Assembly (NCBI RefSeq): GCF_000196655.1
Contig: NC_014253.1
Span: 806,001 to 870,000, forward strand
DNA: 64,000 bases
Reading direction: 5' to 3'
From: Methanohalobium evestigatum Z-7303
GTDB taxonomy: Archaea; Halobacteriota; Methanosarcinia; Methanosarcinales; Methanosarcinaceae
The notes under the pieces were generated by a model that saw nothing but the letters and a program-made list of their open reading frames with translations, was not told the origin of the DNA and did not search any database. Both the position numbers and the translations under genes were made by a program. This document shows, piece after piece, positions 47,898 through 56,959 of the stretch (positions are counted from its first letter, which is position 1; each line of letters starts with the position of its first letter).

Positions 47898-48758
47898 ATG
47901 AGAAAAGAAACATTTAAAACCACACTGCTACTGGCATCCCTAACCGGACTCCTTATAGTAATTGGAGGAGCAATCGGTGGACGTGGTGGCCTCATATTTG
48001 CATTTTTTATAGCCGTTATAATGAATTTTGCAAGTTACTGGTACAGCGACAAAATTGTTCTTAAAATGTACCGTGCAAAGGAAGTAAACGAATCCGAATA
48101 TCCTCAACTGTACAGTATCGTAAGAAATCTTGCAACAAAAGCTAACCTTCCGATGCCAAAAGTATACGTTGTAGAAACTTCCATGCCCAATGCATTTGCA
48201 ACCGGGAGAAACCCAGAAAATTCAGCAGTTGCTGCAACTACCGGTATAATGAACCTGTTGACACCTGAAGAACTTGAAGGTGTATTTGCCCATGAGATGG
48301 CACATGTAAAACACCGTGATACACTTGTAAGTACTATAGCAGCCACAATTGCCGGTGCCATCACAATGCTTGCCTATATGGCTCAATGGGCTGCGATATT
48401 CGGTGGCTTAGGCAGAGATGATGAAGGCGGCAACAATATTATAGGCTACCTTGCACTTGCTATCCTTGCTCCAATTGCAGCCACTATAATCCAACTGGCA
48501 ATATCCCGTTCCCGTGAATTTGCAGCGGATGCCGAAGGTGCAAAAATCACCAATAAACCATGGGCACTTGCAAATGCATTATCAAAATTGGAACAGGGTG
48601 CTGCAAACTATAAACCAAGAAAAGATGAAGTAAAAGCTTCAGAGAACACTGCACATATGTTTATCGTCAACCCGCTTAAAGGTAAAACTTTAGCCAGTCT
48701 GTTCAGAACCCATCCAGTTACAGAAGAAAGAATCAAACGCCTTAAATCAATGTATTAA
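47898..48758 (+). CDS. htpX: HtpX-family membrane zinc metalloprotease
   Basis: 286 residues. Two N-terminal membrane segments (about 9-55) are followed by the M48 zinc motif [16 protein letters not shown]. More hydrophobic segments come next, then the third zinc ligand region [14 protein letters not shown]. The C-terminal [18 protein letters not shown] is also a family mark. HtpX degrades damaged membrane proteins. It lies alone, downstream of the exported-protein cluster. Confidence 0.95.
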   Translation: MRKETFKTTLLLASLTGLLIVIGGAIGGRGGLIFAFFIAVIMNFASYWYSDKIVLKMYRAKEVNESEYPQLYSIVRNLATKANLPMPKVYVVETSMPNAFATGRNPENSAVAATTGIMNLLTPEELEGVFAHEMAHVKHRDTLVSTIAATIAGAITMLAYMAQWAAIFGGLGRDDEGGNNIIGYLALAILAPIAATIIQLAISRSREFAADAEGAKITNKPWALANALSKLEQGAANYKPRKDEVKASENTAHMFIVNPLKGKTLASLFRTHPVTEERIKRLKSMY

Positions 48759-48843
48759 AACATTGTTACTCATCTGGTCAAATATGTCCAGATAATTTTT
48801 TATCTGTTTTTAAAATTAAAAAGGGATTTGTTTTCGTTTTCAG

Positions 48844-49062
48844 TTAGAGGAGATACATATGCTGGTCAAATGAACAGTTTTTGTTTTCTTTTATTATAGT
48901 TAATTTTTCATCTTTGAACTTATCAAAATCAGAATAATAATCTTCATCTTTTTTAATTAAAACCAGAGATCTTTCAGCACGGATATTTTCGACAATTTTT
49001 ATTATTTGGGGTGGAATTTTGGACTCTTTAATAGCTTCATTTAAATATTTAGTTTTGATTTT
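48844..49062 (-). pseudogene. Degenerate open frame, unknown
   Basis: A 72-codon stretch is open between stops but lacks a usable start codon near its 5' end. The translation looks protein-like: KYLNEAIKESKIPPQIIKIV, then RAERSLVLIKKDEDYYSDFD. An ATG slightly upstream (at about 49066) is one frame away, so a frameshift may have removed the start. No family was recognised. It lies next to the transposon remnant, which fits a decaying region. Confidence 0.4.
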
Positions 49063-49093
49063 TCATCTTAACTACAACACACAAAAATATCTC

Positions 49094-49460
49094 TTATAGC
49101 CCTGAAATTACATACCTGACGTACTCCAACGGATAAATCCGTTGGGTTCTGTGGTCGCCATCCATCTTGACGTTGCCACTTGCGGGGCGCCAGTACTCCC
49201 GTACGATGCATCTCTGTCTGCACCGCATCGTTTGTGCTTGACACAAGGCATTGTTTGATGGAACCTGATGATACACAAACAACCGACTTAACAATGTCTT
49301 ACATCAGGCAGCTTGCTCAAAGCAACTGTACACTGAAAGCATTGCTGTATCTATAATACTATATATACTATATAAAATAAAAAAGTTATGGTTGACAAAT
49401 CAATAATCAACGGGGTTGTTTCATCCAACGGTTAGAAACCGTTGGCTTTCACGTACCCCT
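49094..49460 (-). mobile_element. IS200/IS605 (TnpB-type) remnant with paired terminal hairpins
   Basis: Two hairpins with the same stem mark the ends. One is CCAACGGA-taaa-TCCGTTGG at 49126-49145, the other CCAACGGTT-aga-AACCGTTGG at 49425-49445. Between them the minus strand holds a 59-codon open piece (49108-49287). It reads CVKHKRCGADRDASYGS, which resembles the end of the TnpB zinc finger (CG...DRD.NAS). No full transposase is present. The element could be a decayed insertion sequence or a non-autonomous derivative. Boundaries are approximate. Confidence 0.6.
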
Positions 49461-49607
49461 GTTGCCCCACTTTCGTAAAAATAACTCCAATTAGGATTTT
49501 TTAATCCGTTGTAATGGTAAAACATCAGACTGAAATACGATAAAATTTCAGGTAAAAGAGGATATTATGGCCCTTTTTTGGCTTATATATACCTGCAAAA
49601 CAGAACC

Positions 49608-49740
49608 ATGTACAACGAAATGCTTCTGAAAAATAGGATATGCTTGAGTGTATGACGAAGCTGAAATCGAATACATGGATAGATTTCAAAATCTTGAAAA
49701 GGAAGCTGTTGAAAATAAAAGAGGACTGTGGAACAATTGA
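49608..49740 (+). pseudogene. Fragment of a thermonuclease (SNase)-like gene
   Basis: Two frames together give MYNEMLLKNRICLSV and then VYDEAEIEYMDRFQNLEKEA with the ending NKRGLWNN. This is the typical C-terminus of staphylococcal nuclease-like proteins (N..L...G.A.VY....Y...F..LE..A...+GLW). A frameshift at about 49648 separates the parts, and the catalytic N-terminal region is missing. It is a remnant without function. Confidence 0.6.
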
Positions 49741-49869
49741 ATGAATTTAATTAATAATGGATAATCAATAATGGTTATAAAGCCGTTGAAAATTTTAACG
49801 CCATTATAGTATTTAACACTGGAAAAATAAAAGCATCATTTATTATATATATTTACAATTTCATAGTAA

Positions 49870-50056
49870 GGGATAGACAGTAGACGTAGATAACGAGGGA
49901 AAATCTACGCTTGTCTGAAAGTAGTGGACGAGCATTTCAATGATTGAGTGGGGTTCAACCATCGGGGAGATGTGGTTAAAGTAGTCAAAGTGGCCTTATC
50001 TACCCAATCTGTGTAATTTGGGGGAAGTTATACAGGTTGGGTGGCTAATCACCATT
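49870..50056 (+). ncRNA. Candidate structured non-coding RNA
   Basis: A TATA-like TTATATATATT at about 49841-49853 precedes this stretch at normal archaeal promoter distance. A first hairpin pairs 49882-49891 with 49903-49916. A second pairs 50000-50016 with 50028-50044 over 17 base pairs, including three G-U pairs, around an 11-base loop. A closing helix pairs 49970-49978 with 50046-50055. The G-U pairs exist only if the plus strand is transcribed. No protein frame covers the segment and no known RNA family was recognised. Confidence 0.45.
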
Positions 50057-50368
50057 TCATATGTCTGATGTATTACAAATCTACACTCTCAAATCTAAAT
50101 TATCTATATATTATATAGTTGTTCTGGTTTTTTGATTTTGAATAATAGAATTTAAAAAATAGTTTATATGTAGTCCAATTAAAAATCATATTACTTATTT
50201 TTCACCCTGCATCCAGAACTTATTCTACATAGCAAGCATATTGTAAACCGGAACTTCATCAGTCCATGAAACAGCATTACTCGTTGTAATTACGATTGGC
50301 ATTATTATAAATATGCTTACAAAAAGTATAAACGAAAGAGTACTCTATATAAAGTTAAAAAGGAGAAA
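50057..50368. other. Gap downstream of the AIM24-family gene
   Basis: AT-rich and without a supported gene. The minus strand has a short frame at 50225-50302 whose translation starts hydrophobically (MPIVITTSNAVSWTDEVPVY). It could be the remains of an exported protein's signal region, but it is too short to call. Confidence 0.3.
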
Positions 50369-51070
50369 TTATCTTTCACCTTGTTGCTGGAACGTAGATG
50401 CTGCCAGTATTCTGTCTGCAAGTCGAGATAACGGGAGACTCTGAAGATATACTGTACCTGGACCTTTTAACGATGCCAGAAAAACCCCTTCACCTCCAAA
50501 GAGTGCATTTTTAAATCCACCTATAAACTGGATATTGTAGTCTATACTATCAGTAAAAGCAGCAAGACATCCAGTATCTACTCTTAAATGCTCCCCATCA
50601 GCAAGCTCCTTTTTAATTATTGTACCTCCAGCATGTACAAATGCCATACCGTCACCAGAAAGTTTTTGCAAAATAAAACCTTCTCCACCAAAAAAACCAG
50701 AACCTAATCTTTTTGTTAATGCTACATCTATGTCGATACCCTTCGCCGCACAAAGGAAAGCATCTTTCTGGCACAGAATATTGCCATCAAATTTTGCAAG
50801 GTCGATAGGTATGATTTTCCCAGGATAAGGTGCTCCAAAAGCAACAAAGCCTTTATCCTTACCCTCATAAACAAAACTTGTTATAAAGAAACTTTCACCT
50901 GTAAGCATACGTTTTAAACCGCTGAACAGTCCTCCTCCTGTTGAGGTTTGCATTTTAATGCCAGGTCCCATATATGCCATCGCTCCTACTTCCGCCCTCA
51001 CCGATTCTTCTGGGTCCAATTCTACCTCAACAATTTGCATATCGTCGCCTATTATATTATAATCGATCAT
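50369..51070 (-). CDS. AIM24-family protein (TIGR00266 type)
   Basis: 233 residues of beta-rich sequence without signal peptide. The family pattern is visible in [40 protein letters not shown], and [21 protein letters not shown] repeated [20 protein letters not shown] element lies near the C-terminus. The biochemical role is not known; eukaryotic relatives act in mitochondrial inner membrane organisation. It stands alone between the degenerate region and the divergent thymidylate synthase. Confidence 0.88.
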   Translation of the reverse strand: MIDYNIIGDDMQIVEVELDPEESVRAEVGAMAYMGPGIKMQTSTGGGLFSGLKRMLTGESFFITSFVYEGKDKGFVAFGAPYPGKIIPIDLAKFDGNILCQKDAFLCAAKGIDIDVALTKRLGSGFFGGEGFILQKLSGDGMAFVHAGGTIIKKELADGEHLRVDTGCLAAFTDSIDYNIQFIGGFKNALFGGEGVFLASLKGPGTVYLQSLPLSRLADRILAASTFQQQGER

Positions 51071-51266
51071 ATCTGCGATAATTATACCTCCAATATTCTA
51101 TAGTACAACACAAATAAAAATAAAATCTATGTTCTACCCTTTCTGGATATATAAAAAGTTTAGATTAAATAATTATCTATAACAGAAATACTGAAAAAAG
51201 ATGAGGGTTTTTTATATAAAGACAGAAAAATGGGTTCATAGTCCAGCTGGATTCAAGGAGACAACA

Positions 51267-51920
51267 ATGACTGTAGATACATCTATAGGGAGGGTCATAA
51301 AGGCTCGCACAATAAGTGATGCATGGTACAGGGGTATTAATACTATCTGGAATCAGGGCAGTGTGATAACTGATGAAAGGGATAGTCAGATTTTGGAATA
51401 CATGAATCTGATGATAACTATCGATGACCCGTATACCAAACAAATCCCTGAAGATTTTTCCTGGAACAGAGAACGTCTGGATGAATATTCAAAACAGCTT
51501 ATTAGCGGGGATAATACCCAGAACTTTGAATATACCTATGGACAGCGTCTTAGAAACTGGAATGATGAAATTGACCAGATATCCTATGTTATTGACAAAT
51601 TGACAGAAAGTTCGTCCACAAGAAGAGCGACTGCTGTAACATGGGTGCCTCCTATAGATACCAAAGTAGATGAAGTTCCCTGTATGATAATAGATGATTT
51701 TAAAATCCGGAATGGAAAACTACATTTAACCACATTATTTCGAAGCCATGATTTTGCGGGAGCATATCCAGCAAACCTTTACGGATTATCAGGTTTACTC
51801 AGATATGTAGCTGAGAAATCCGGAGTATCCACTGGAAAAATAACCACTATTAGTGTTTCTGCACATATATATGAGCATGACTGGGATAAAATAGAAGATA
51901 TCATAAAAGGGGTTTATTAA
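51267..51920 (+). CDS. thyA: Thymidylate synthase, archaeal type
   Basis: About 217 residues. It carries the catalytic cysteine context VDEVPCMIIDDFKIRNGKLH and the nucleotide-binding LFRSHDFAGAYPANLYGLSG, both of the thymidylate synthase/dCMP hydroxymethylase family in its short archaeal form. Methanogens may use a pterin other than folate. I start at the ATG at 51267, which has AAGGAG six bases upstream; the open frame begins at 51201. The stop codon overlaps the aroA start (TAATG). Confidence 0.88.
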   Translation: MTVDTSIGRVIKARTISDAWYRGINTIWNQGSVITDERDSQILEYMNLMITIDDPYTKQIPEDFSWNRERLDEYSKQLISGDNTQNFEYTYGQRLRNWNDEIDQISYVIDKLTESSSTRRATAVTWVPPIDTKVDEVPCMIIDDFKIRNGKLHLTTLFRSHDFAGAYPANLYGLSGLLRYVAEKSGVSTGKITTISVSAHIYEHDWDKIEDIIKGVY

Positions 51921-53203
51921 TGAAAGTAGGAGTCGATAATTCTAAATTGCATGGTGAACTGTATGCACCACCATCCAAAAGTTACACTCATAGAGCAATA
52001 ACTATAGGGTCACTGTCACATCAATCAACAATCCATAGACCTCTACTTTCTGCAGATACAGAAGCAACTATAAGAGCATGTGAAATGTTTGGTGCCAATA
52101 TCGAAAAAAAGAACAATAAACTGGAGATTAATGGTATTGATGGTGCACCGCATGTTCCTGAGGATGTGATTGATGTTGAAAATTCTGGTACAACACTTCG
52201 TTTCATGACAGCATTAGCTACACTCACAGATGGAGTTACTGTTTTAACAGGTGACCGTTCGGTACGTACAAGACCAAATGGTCCATTGCTTGAAGTGCTG
52301 CAAAATCTTGGGGTAGATGTATTCTCAACACGGAATAACGGACGTGCACCTCTTGTTGTCAAAGGTGGACTCAAAGGCGCCATCACAAAAATTGACGGTT
52401 CTATTAGTTCCCAGTTTGTATCTGCTCTTTTAATCGCCTGTCCTCTTACAAACAATAGTACTACCCTTTCAATAAAAGGAGAACTAAAATCAAAACCATA
52501 TGTTGATATAACCACTGAAATTATAGAAAAAGCTGGATGCGAAATTTTTGTTGACAAAAACCACAATACCAAATTTATAATTCCTGCAAAACAAAAATAT
52601 GACCTCAAGGAGTACACTGTTCCGGGCGACTTTTCATCCGCATCTTATCTGCTGGCAGCAGCTGCTATGACAGGTTCCAAAGTTACAGTTAAAAACCTGT
52701 TCCCATCCAAACAGGGTGATGTGAAAATTATCGATATATTGGAACAAATGGGAGCAAATATTCACTGGGACAAAGATAAAGGTGATGTTAGTGTGAATGG
52801 AGGCGACCTGAATGGAATAACTGTTGACTTGGGAGCATCTCCTGACCTGTTTCCAACAATTGCTGTTCTTGGTACTGTTGCCAAAGGAACCACGGTTATA
52901 AGAAATGCAGAACATGTCCGCTACAAAGAAACTGATAGAATACATGCTATGGCAAATGAACTCCAGAAAATGGGCATTAAAGTCAAAGAAGAAAAAGACA
53001 GACTTACAGTTAATGGAGGTAACCTCAAAAAAGCCAATGTTTATGGTTGGCACGACCATAGAATTGTTATGGCATTAACAATTGCAGGATTGATTGCAGG
53101 TGATACTACTGTTGACACTGCTGAGTCAGTATTTATATCGTATCCTAATTTCTTTGAAGACATGCGAAAAATCGGGGCAAATATAAAAATTGTTAATGAG
53201 TAA
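51920..53203 (+). CDS. aroA: 3-phosphoshikimate 1-carboxyvinyltransferase (EPSP synthase)
   Basis: Sixth step of the shikimate pathway: joins phosphoenolpyruvate and shikimate 3-phosphate; 427 residues. Motifs are LYAPPSKSYTHRAITIGSLS, VENSGTTLRFMTALATLTDG with GDRSVRTRPNGPLLEVL, and the C-terminal RYKETDRIHAMANELQKMG. A further conserved piece is YGWHDHRIVMALTIAGLIAG. The start overlaps the stop of the thymidylate synthase gene. It is convergent with the mcr operon. Confidence 0.97.
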   Translation: MKVGVDNSKLHGELYAPPSKSYTHRAITIGSLSHQSTIHRPLLSADTEATIRACEMFGANIEKKNNKLEINGIDGAPHVPEDVIDVENSGTTLRFMTALATLTDGVTVLTGDRSVRTRPNGPLLEVLQNLGVDVFSTRNNGRAPLVVKGGLKGAITKIDGSISSQFVSALLIACPLTNNSTTLSIKGELKSKPYVDITTEIIEKAGCEIFVDKNHNTKFIIPAKQKYDLKEYTVPGDFSSASYLLAAAAMTGSKVTVKNLFPSKQGDVKIIDILEQMGANIHWDKDKGDVSVNGGDLNGITVDLGASPDLFPTIAVLGTVAKGTTVIRNAEHVRYKETDRIHAMANELQKMGIKVKEEKDRLTVNGGNLKKANVYGWHDHRIVMALTIAGLIAGDTTVDTAESVFISYPNFFEDMRKIGANIKIVNE

Positions 53204-53258
53204 TAAGAAAGCTCTGTTCCCAATTGTGCTGATTAATCAGCCATTTTATTTTTGAGTT

Positions 53259-53296
53259 AAAAAAAAGAAAGAGATAGACGTTTTCAAACGTCTACC
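53259..53296 (-). terminator. Terminator of the mcr operon
   Basis: TAGACGTTT (53275-53283) pairs perfectly with AAACGTCTA (53286-53294). On the minus strand the hairpin comes 14 bases after the mcrA stop codon. It is followed by a T-rich run (complement of 53260-53273), so it fits an intrinsic-type terminator for the highly expressed mcr transcript. Confidence 0.7.
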
Positions 53297-53309
53297 TTAA
53301 AGTTTTTGT

Positions 53310-55031
53310 TTATTCTGCCGGTATGATGAGTGACCTTTCACCAGCAGGTTTGAACTCTCTGAGTGCACCTCTACCGAATTCTCTTCTTGGTTCTTTGAAG
53401 TCGAATGGGAGAAGGTCATCGGCAAATGCAATCTTAATTAGTGGGTTTGTTGCAAATGCGTCACCACGTCCTGCATGTGCACCGGATGTGATTGCTGCAT
53501 ATCCGCCCTGATGTCCTACGTTCATTGCGTAGTTTGGATAGTTTGGACCACGGAGTTCAAGTGGCAGACCTTCATCGGACTGGTAGGAGAATACGTTTGC
53601 TGCTCCACACTGATCCTGGAGATCGAATCCAAAGAACCCGAGACGTCCGTGTGCCTCTTTATGCAGATACATGCTAAGATACCATGCGGAAAGACCTGCA
53701 TTGGAGTTACCGGTTGCAATGGAAGTTGCTGAACCTGCTGCTGCTGAGAGTACTGTTGCTCTCTGTGAACCACCGAAGTGGTCTTCAAGTGCAGTTGGGT
53801 ATTTCTCGTAGTTCTCAAGTCCGTAGAGGGTGGATTCTGTTGCGATATCTTTAACAACATCCATAGTTGCTGGTGCTTTGTTGTCAGCTCCTGGTTTTCC
53901 AGCATTGTTGTATTTGTCGTTTATGTATTCAATATCGTAATAGAGGTTGTCATCCAGAATGTTGTTGGTGTATGCTGCTGTTGCATACTGGGTGAAACCT
54001 ACACCACCAGACATGTATGATCCAAGCCAGATCTGGTCATAGAGCATACATCCTGCACCGACAACTTCCAGTGCTGTCTTTGCCGGATCATCTGGATATG
54101 CACGGCTGGTCTGGATGATATCAGCCATGTGTCCGAATGGAATACCACCTGGTTCATTTTCAGCACGGGCTCTTCTTGCCGGGAGCATTTCTCCCATGTT
54201 GATAACAGATGCATGTTTTGCAGCGTATGAAAGGTCAGCTACTGCTGCTTCACCTGCACACATGTGGTATGCATTAATGAAAGACATACCAAGCTGCATT
54301 GCCATCCATCTACGTGTCTGACCACCGTCTGTTGTCCTGCTTACAACTGTTGGAATGTGTGCAACCTGCCAAGTGGTCTTACCGATAGATTCTTTGAGCT
54401 GTTGTGCCTGGTCTTCTGGGAATTCTTTATCTATGTCAATGAGGAACTGGTCATCAATTTCATCAGCAAGGTCGTCGTCACCGGTGAAGATTTTTACATA
54501 ACAATCTTCAGTGAGCCCTGGATGAGTTTCAACCATATGTTCCTGAACGACTGCACCACCAGGAATTGCATGGTTTAAGACTTCGAGGTAGTGGTTGATA
54601 GTTTCAGGTGTTACTTCAATACCGAGCCTTTTTTCCAGTGTTTCGTGAGCACTGTCCATACCTACAATACAGGTTCTTCTGATGTCGTCCCACATCTGTT
54701 GCATTGCAGCGTTGTTGACATAGTGAAGGTCATCCATTTCGGTGAGCATATCTGTACCGGACAGATAGGATGGTGTCAGTGCCCTCTGACCAAGCTGAAC
54801 TCCTCCTGCATGAAGATCAGGGTTGTATCCTACAAGACCTCTCTTTTTGGATAACTCCTGACCAGCTTTCAGCATTTCCATCTTTCTGGGGCTCTGAGCA
54901 ACACCCATTCTTTGGTACTCTGTCTTTTTATCTGTTATTTCACCGCCGCTCTGCTTGTTATCTCCGAATTCCTGGGTGAATTTTCTTTCTAATTCTTTCT
55001 TAAACCTTCTTTCTTTGTCTTTATCCACCAT
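53310..55031 (-). CDS. mcrA: Methyl-coenzyme M reductase, alpha subunit
   Basis: Catalytic subunit of the methane-forming enzyme: methyl-CoM + CoB gives methane and the heterodisulfide, with cofactor F430. The protein has 573 residues. The F430-ligand Gln is at about 163 ([11 protein letters not shown]) and an active-site Tyr at 349 ([12 protein letters not shown]). Positions that are modified in known enzymes are His273 (AKHASVI), Arg287 ([14 protein letters not shown]), Gln423 (FGGSQRA), Gly468 (thioglycine) and Cys475 ([12 protein letters not shown]). It is the last gene of the operon, behind mcrG. Confidence 0.99.
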   Translation of the reverse strand: MVDKDKERRFKKELERKFTQEFGDNKQSGGEITDKKTEYQRMGVAQSPRKMEMLKAGQELSKKRGLVGYNPDLHAGGVQLGQRALTPSYLSGTDMLTEMDDLHYVNNAAMQQMWDDIRRTCIVGMDSAHETLEKRLGIEVTPETINHYLEVLNHAIPGGAVVQEHMVETHPGLTEDCYVKIFTGDDDLADEIDDQFLIDIDKEFPEDQAQQLKESIGKTTWQVAHIPTVVSRTTDGGQTRRWMAMQLGMSFINAYHMCAGEAAVADLSYAAKHASVINMGEMLPARRARAENEPGGIPFGHMADIIQTSRAYPDDPAKTALEVVGAGCMLYDQIWLGSYMSGGVGFTQYATAAYTNNILDDNLYYDIEYINDKYNNAGKPGADNKAPATMDVVKDIATESTLYGLENYEKYPTALEDHFGGSQRATVLSAAAGSATSIATGNSNAGLSAWYLSMYLHKEAHGRLGFFGFDLQDQCGAANVFSYQSDEGLPLELRGPNYPNYAMNVGHQGGYAAITSGAHAGRGDAFATNPLIKIAFADDLLPFDFKEPRREFGRGALREFKPAGERSLIIPAE

Positions 55032-55045
55032 TTATATCACCTCGT

Positions 55046-55816
55046 TTATTTTGGCTGGAATCCATATTCAGTTCTCTGTTCCCATATTCTGTGTACCCAT
55101 TCAACTACTTCATCATCATCTCTGAATGGTACATTGTCTGCTCTGTATATGGTAGTCCTTTTGGCTGCCTCATCTTCAGACATTGGTTTACCAAGGTCGA
55201 CCTTCTTGTCAATCGGTCTTGCCTGCTGGTCTTTGTCCATAACAATGGTGCCGTTTTCGAGTCTGCGTCTGTCAAGCATATCGAACATTACACCATCTTC
55301 CTGGAGACGTAGTGAGTGCCCGTGTACAGTTGCTCCTCTAAGTCCTGCAAGACCTGGGCAGGTCATTTCGGTTTCAAGCTGTACTTTTGTCATTTTTTCC
55401 ATATCCCTTTCACGGGCTTCAACCAGCTGACGACCGGAAAGTGTACCTGGATCTACCGCTCTGAAATTAATTGCTGCATGGTAGGTTCTGAAGTATGGTG
55501 TAGCAGGTGCATTGTACATTGAATCTACCCACTGAGCATATCTTATACGGTCTCCTGCTTTTGCACCTTCTGTTGGTTCTACGATTTCCCTGATTGAACA
55601 CTCTGGTTCTCCCATTTCTTCCAGTGGTGGATGGGTACTTGGGTAATCACTTCCAGGTGAACGATGTCCTAATATTAGGGTCAAGTCTTCATCTGATATT
55701 TCTCGAAGTTTTTCGAGATCATTTGACATGTGTTTAGATCTGTTTTTTGCAACAGATGTTTTACCAGGATGATACTGTTTCTCAATTTCTGCCATATTAT
55801 CACTCCTTTTATTCAA
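55046..55816 (-). CDS. mcrG: Methyl-coenzyme M reductase, gamma subunit
   Basis: 256 residues; one of three subunits of the (alpha-beta-gamma)2 enzyme, contributing to the coenzyme M and F430 pockets. Family segments are YHPGKTSVAKNRSKHMSNDL, LTLILGHRSPGSDYPSTHPP, and DRIRYAQWVDSMYNAPATPY. CPGLAGLRGATVHGHSLRLQ follows. The first ATG of the open frame lies just inside mcrC, and a second ATG (MAEIEKQYHPGK) seven codons later follows GGAGTG and may be the true start. It ends 14 bases before mcrA. Confidence 0.98.
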   Translation of the reverse strand: MNKRSDNMAEIEKQYHPGKTSVAKNRSKHMSNDLEKLREISDEDLTLILGHRSPGSDYPSTHPPLEEMGEPECSIREIVEPTEGAKAGDRIRYAQWVDSMYNAPATPYFRTYHAAINFRAVDPGTLSGRQLVEARERDMEKMTKVQLETEMTCPGLAGLRGATVHGHSLRLQEDGVMFDMLDRRRLENGTIVMDKDQQARPIDKKVDLGKPMSEDEAAKRTTIYRADNVPFRDDDEVVEWVHRIWEQRTEYGFQPK

Positions 55817-56423
55817 TGGATTTTAATGTATTTTTAACATCTTTAACAAGTTCATTTAATTTATCTCTGGAACAGGCTTCTCCTCGTGTAACTCCTGTTA
55901 CAATTTCCATAACCGTCCCTTTTGTGAGAATATCTTCATCTTTAGGTTTAACATATCTGGTTTTTATTCCCGCTTCTGCCAAGTCTTCAAAATCTACCAG
56001 TGCCTGACTGACAACAATTGCAGGTATTTCCACATTTTCAAGGATTTTCCTTATTTTTTTTATTATATGTTGAGCCACATTACCTACATGGATAACTGCA
56101 AGTTTATGCCTTGCAATTTGGTCTGTTTCTTCGGGCTCAATTCCAAAACTGCCAGATATCAGACCAGATTCCGGCTGACCGGTACCCCCGCTCAGCACCA
56201 GCACACTGACCTGTATGCCAGCCTGACGCATCCCGTAGGTAAGTTCACAGACGGGTTTTGTGATATGCCTTCTGCCGGGGCCCATTGCAACTGCTATTAC
56301 ATCAGGACGGGCAGCTTCAGAAAGTGTTCCTTCTTGGGCAAGACCTCCACCTCTACATTGCCCCATCCCGTGTCTGCAATCTACTACTTGTGTTTCCCGA
56401 CCGAATATTGGCATATCAATCAT
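55809..56423 (-). CDS. mcrC: Methyl-coenzyme M reductase operon protein C
   Basis: 204 residues; a conserved accessory protein associated with activation or assembly of the reductase rather than a subunit of the mature enzyme. Its start IFGRETQVVDCRHGMGQCRG and the VIAVAMGPGRRHITKPVCEL segment are characteristic, with several conserved cysteines. It overlaps mcrD by four bases and mcrG by up to eight bases. Confidence 0.96.
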   Translation of the reverse strand: MIDMPIFGRETQVVDCRHGMGQCRGGGLAQEGTLSEAARPDVIAVAMGPGRRHITKPVCELTYGMRQAGIQVSVLVLSGGTGQPESGLISGSFGIEPEETDQIARHKLAVIHVGNVAQHIIKKIRKILENVEIPAIVVSQALVDFEDLAEAGIKTRYVKPKDEDILTKGTVMEIVTGVTRGEACSRDKLNELVKDVKNTLKSIE

Positions 56424-56926
56424 TCCTCATCTTCGTTTTCAGGTTTGTTCAACACAAAAACCTGGCTTTCTTCACTCGCTTTGGGATCAGACAAGCCGCG
56501 CCTTTTTGGATCAGCATTGGGTCCCCGTTTGGCATAATCGGTTACTGTCGATTCTTTGGGTATGAAATACCCTTCTCTAAGTTCGTATTTACAGGGCAAT
56601 ACCTTTTCAGCTATAGTCTCTATCTCTTCTTCAACATCCTCATCTGTGATTTCCAGACGTATCCGTCCTACACTTATAGATAATTCAATCGCTGTATCGC
56701 CTATCTGTATAACCTTTCTGTGAGGATGCTCTACATCCTGACCTGTTGCTGGTCCTGAAGGTACCGTCAGGGGAAGACGTGGTCCATGAATAAACGCTCT
56801 TATAATTCCATCCACTTCACTCAATTCTTCCAAGAGATTTTGAGTCGTTTCTGGTTTTAACAATCTTGTAGGGAATAATTCTATCTGCAAATATTCTTCA
56901 TCTGGCTCTGAAGCGGTTTCAACCAT
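56420..56926 (-). CDS. mcrD: Methyl-coenzyme M reductase operon protein D
   Basis: 168 residues; an accessory protein thought to assist F430 insertion or chaperone the apoenzyme. Recognised by LQIELFPTRLLKPETTQNLL, GIIRAFIHGPRLPLTVPSGP and the later YELREGYFIPKESTVTDYAK. It is the second gene of the operon, 33 bases after mcrB, and its end overlaps mcrC. Confidence 0.95.
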   Translation of the reverse strand: MVETASEPDEEYLQIELFPTRLLKPETTQNLLEELSEVDGIIRAFIHGPRLPLTVPSGPATGQDVEHPHRKVIQIGDTAIELSISVGRIRLEITDEDVEEEIETIAEKVLPCKYELREGYFIPKESTVTDYAKRGPNADPKRRGLSDPKASEESQVFVLNKPENEDEE

Positions 56927-56959
56927 TATATTACTTCCTGTATAAACCTAAAGATTTAC

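Noticed and set aside
49094-49294. A 66-codon frame on the minus strand starting with ATG
   Set aside because: The protein-like similarity (CGADRDAS) is in a neighbouring frame; this frame overlaps the terminal hairpin of the transposon remnant and shows no family signal.
49946-49965. GGGTTCAACC resembling a tRNA T-arm
   Set aside because: No acceptor, D or anticodon arms fit around it; it is better explained as part of the candidate RNA structure.
50225-50302. Short minus-strand frame with a hydrophobic start
   Set aside because: It has 25 codons, no ribosome binding site and no recognisable family; it may be the remains of a signal peptide.
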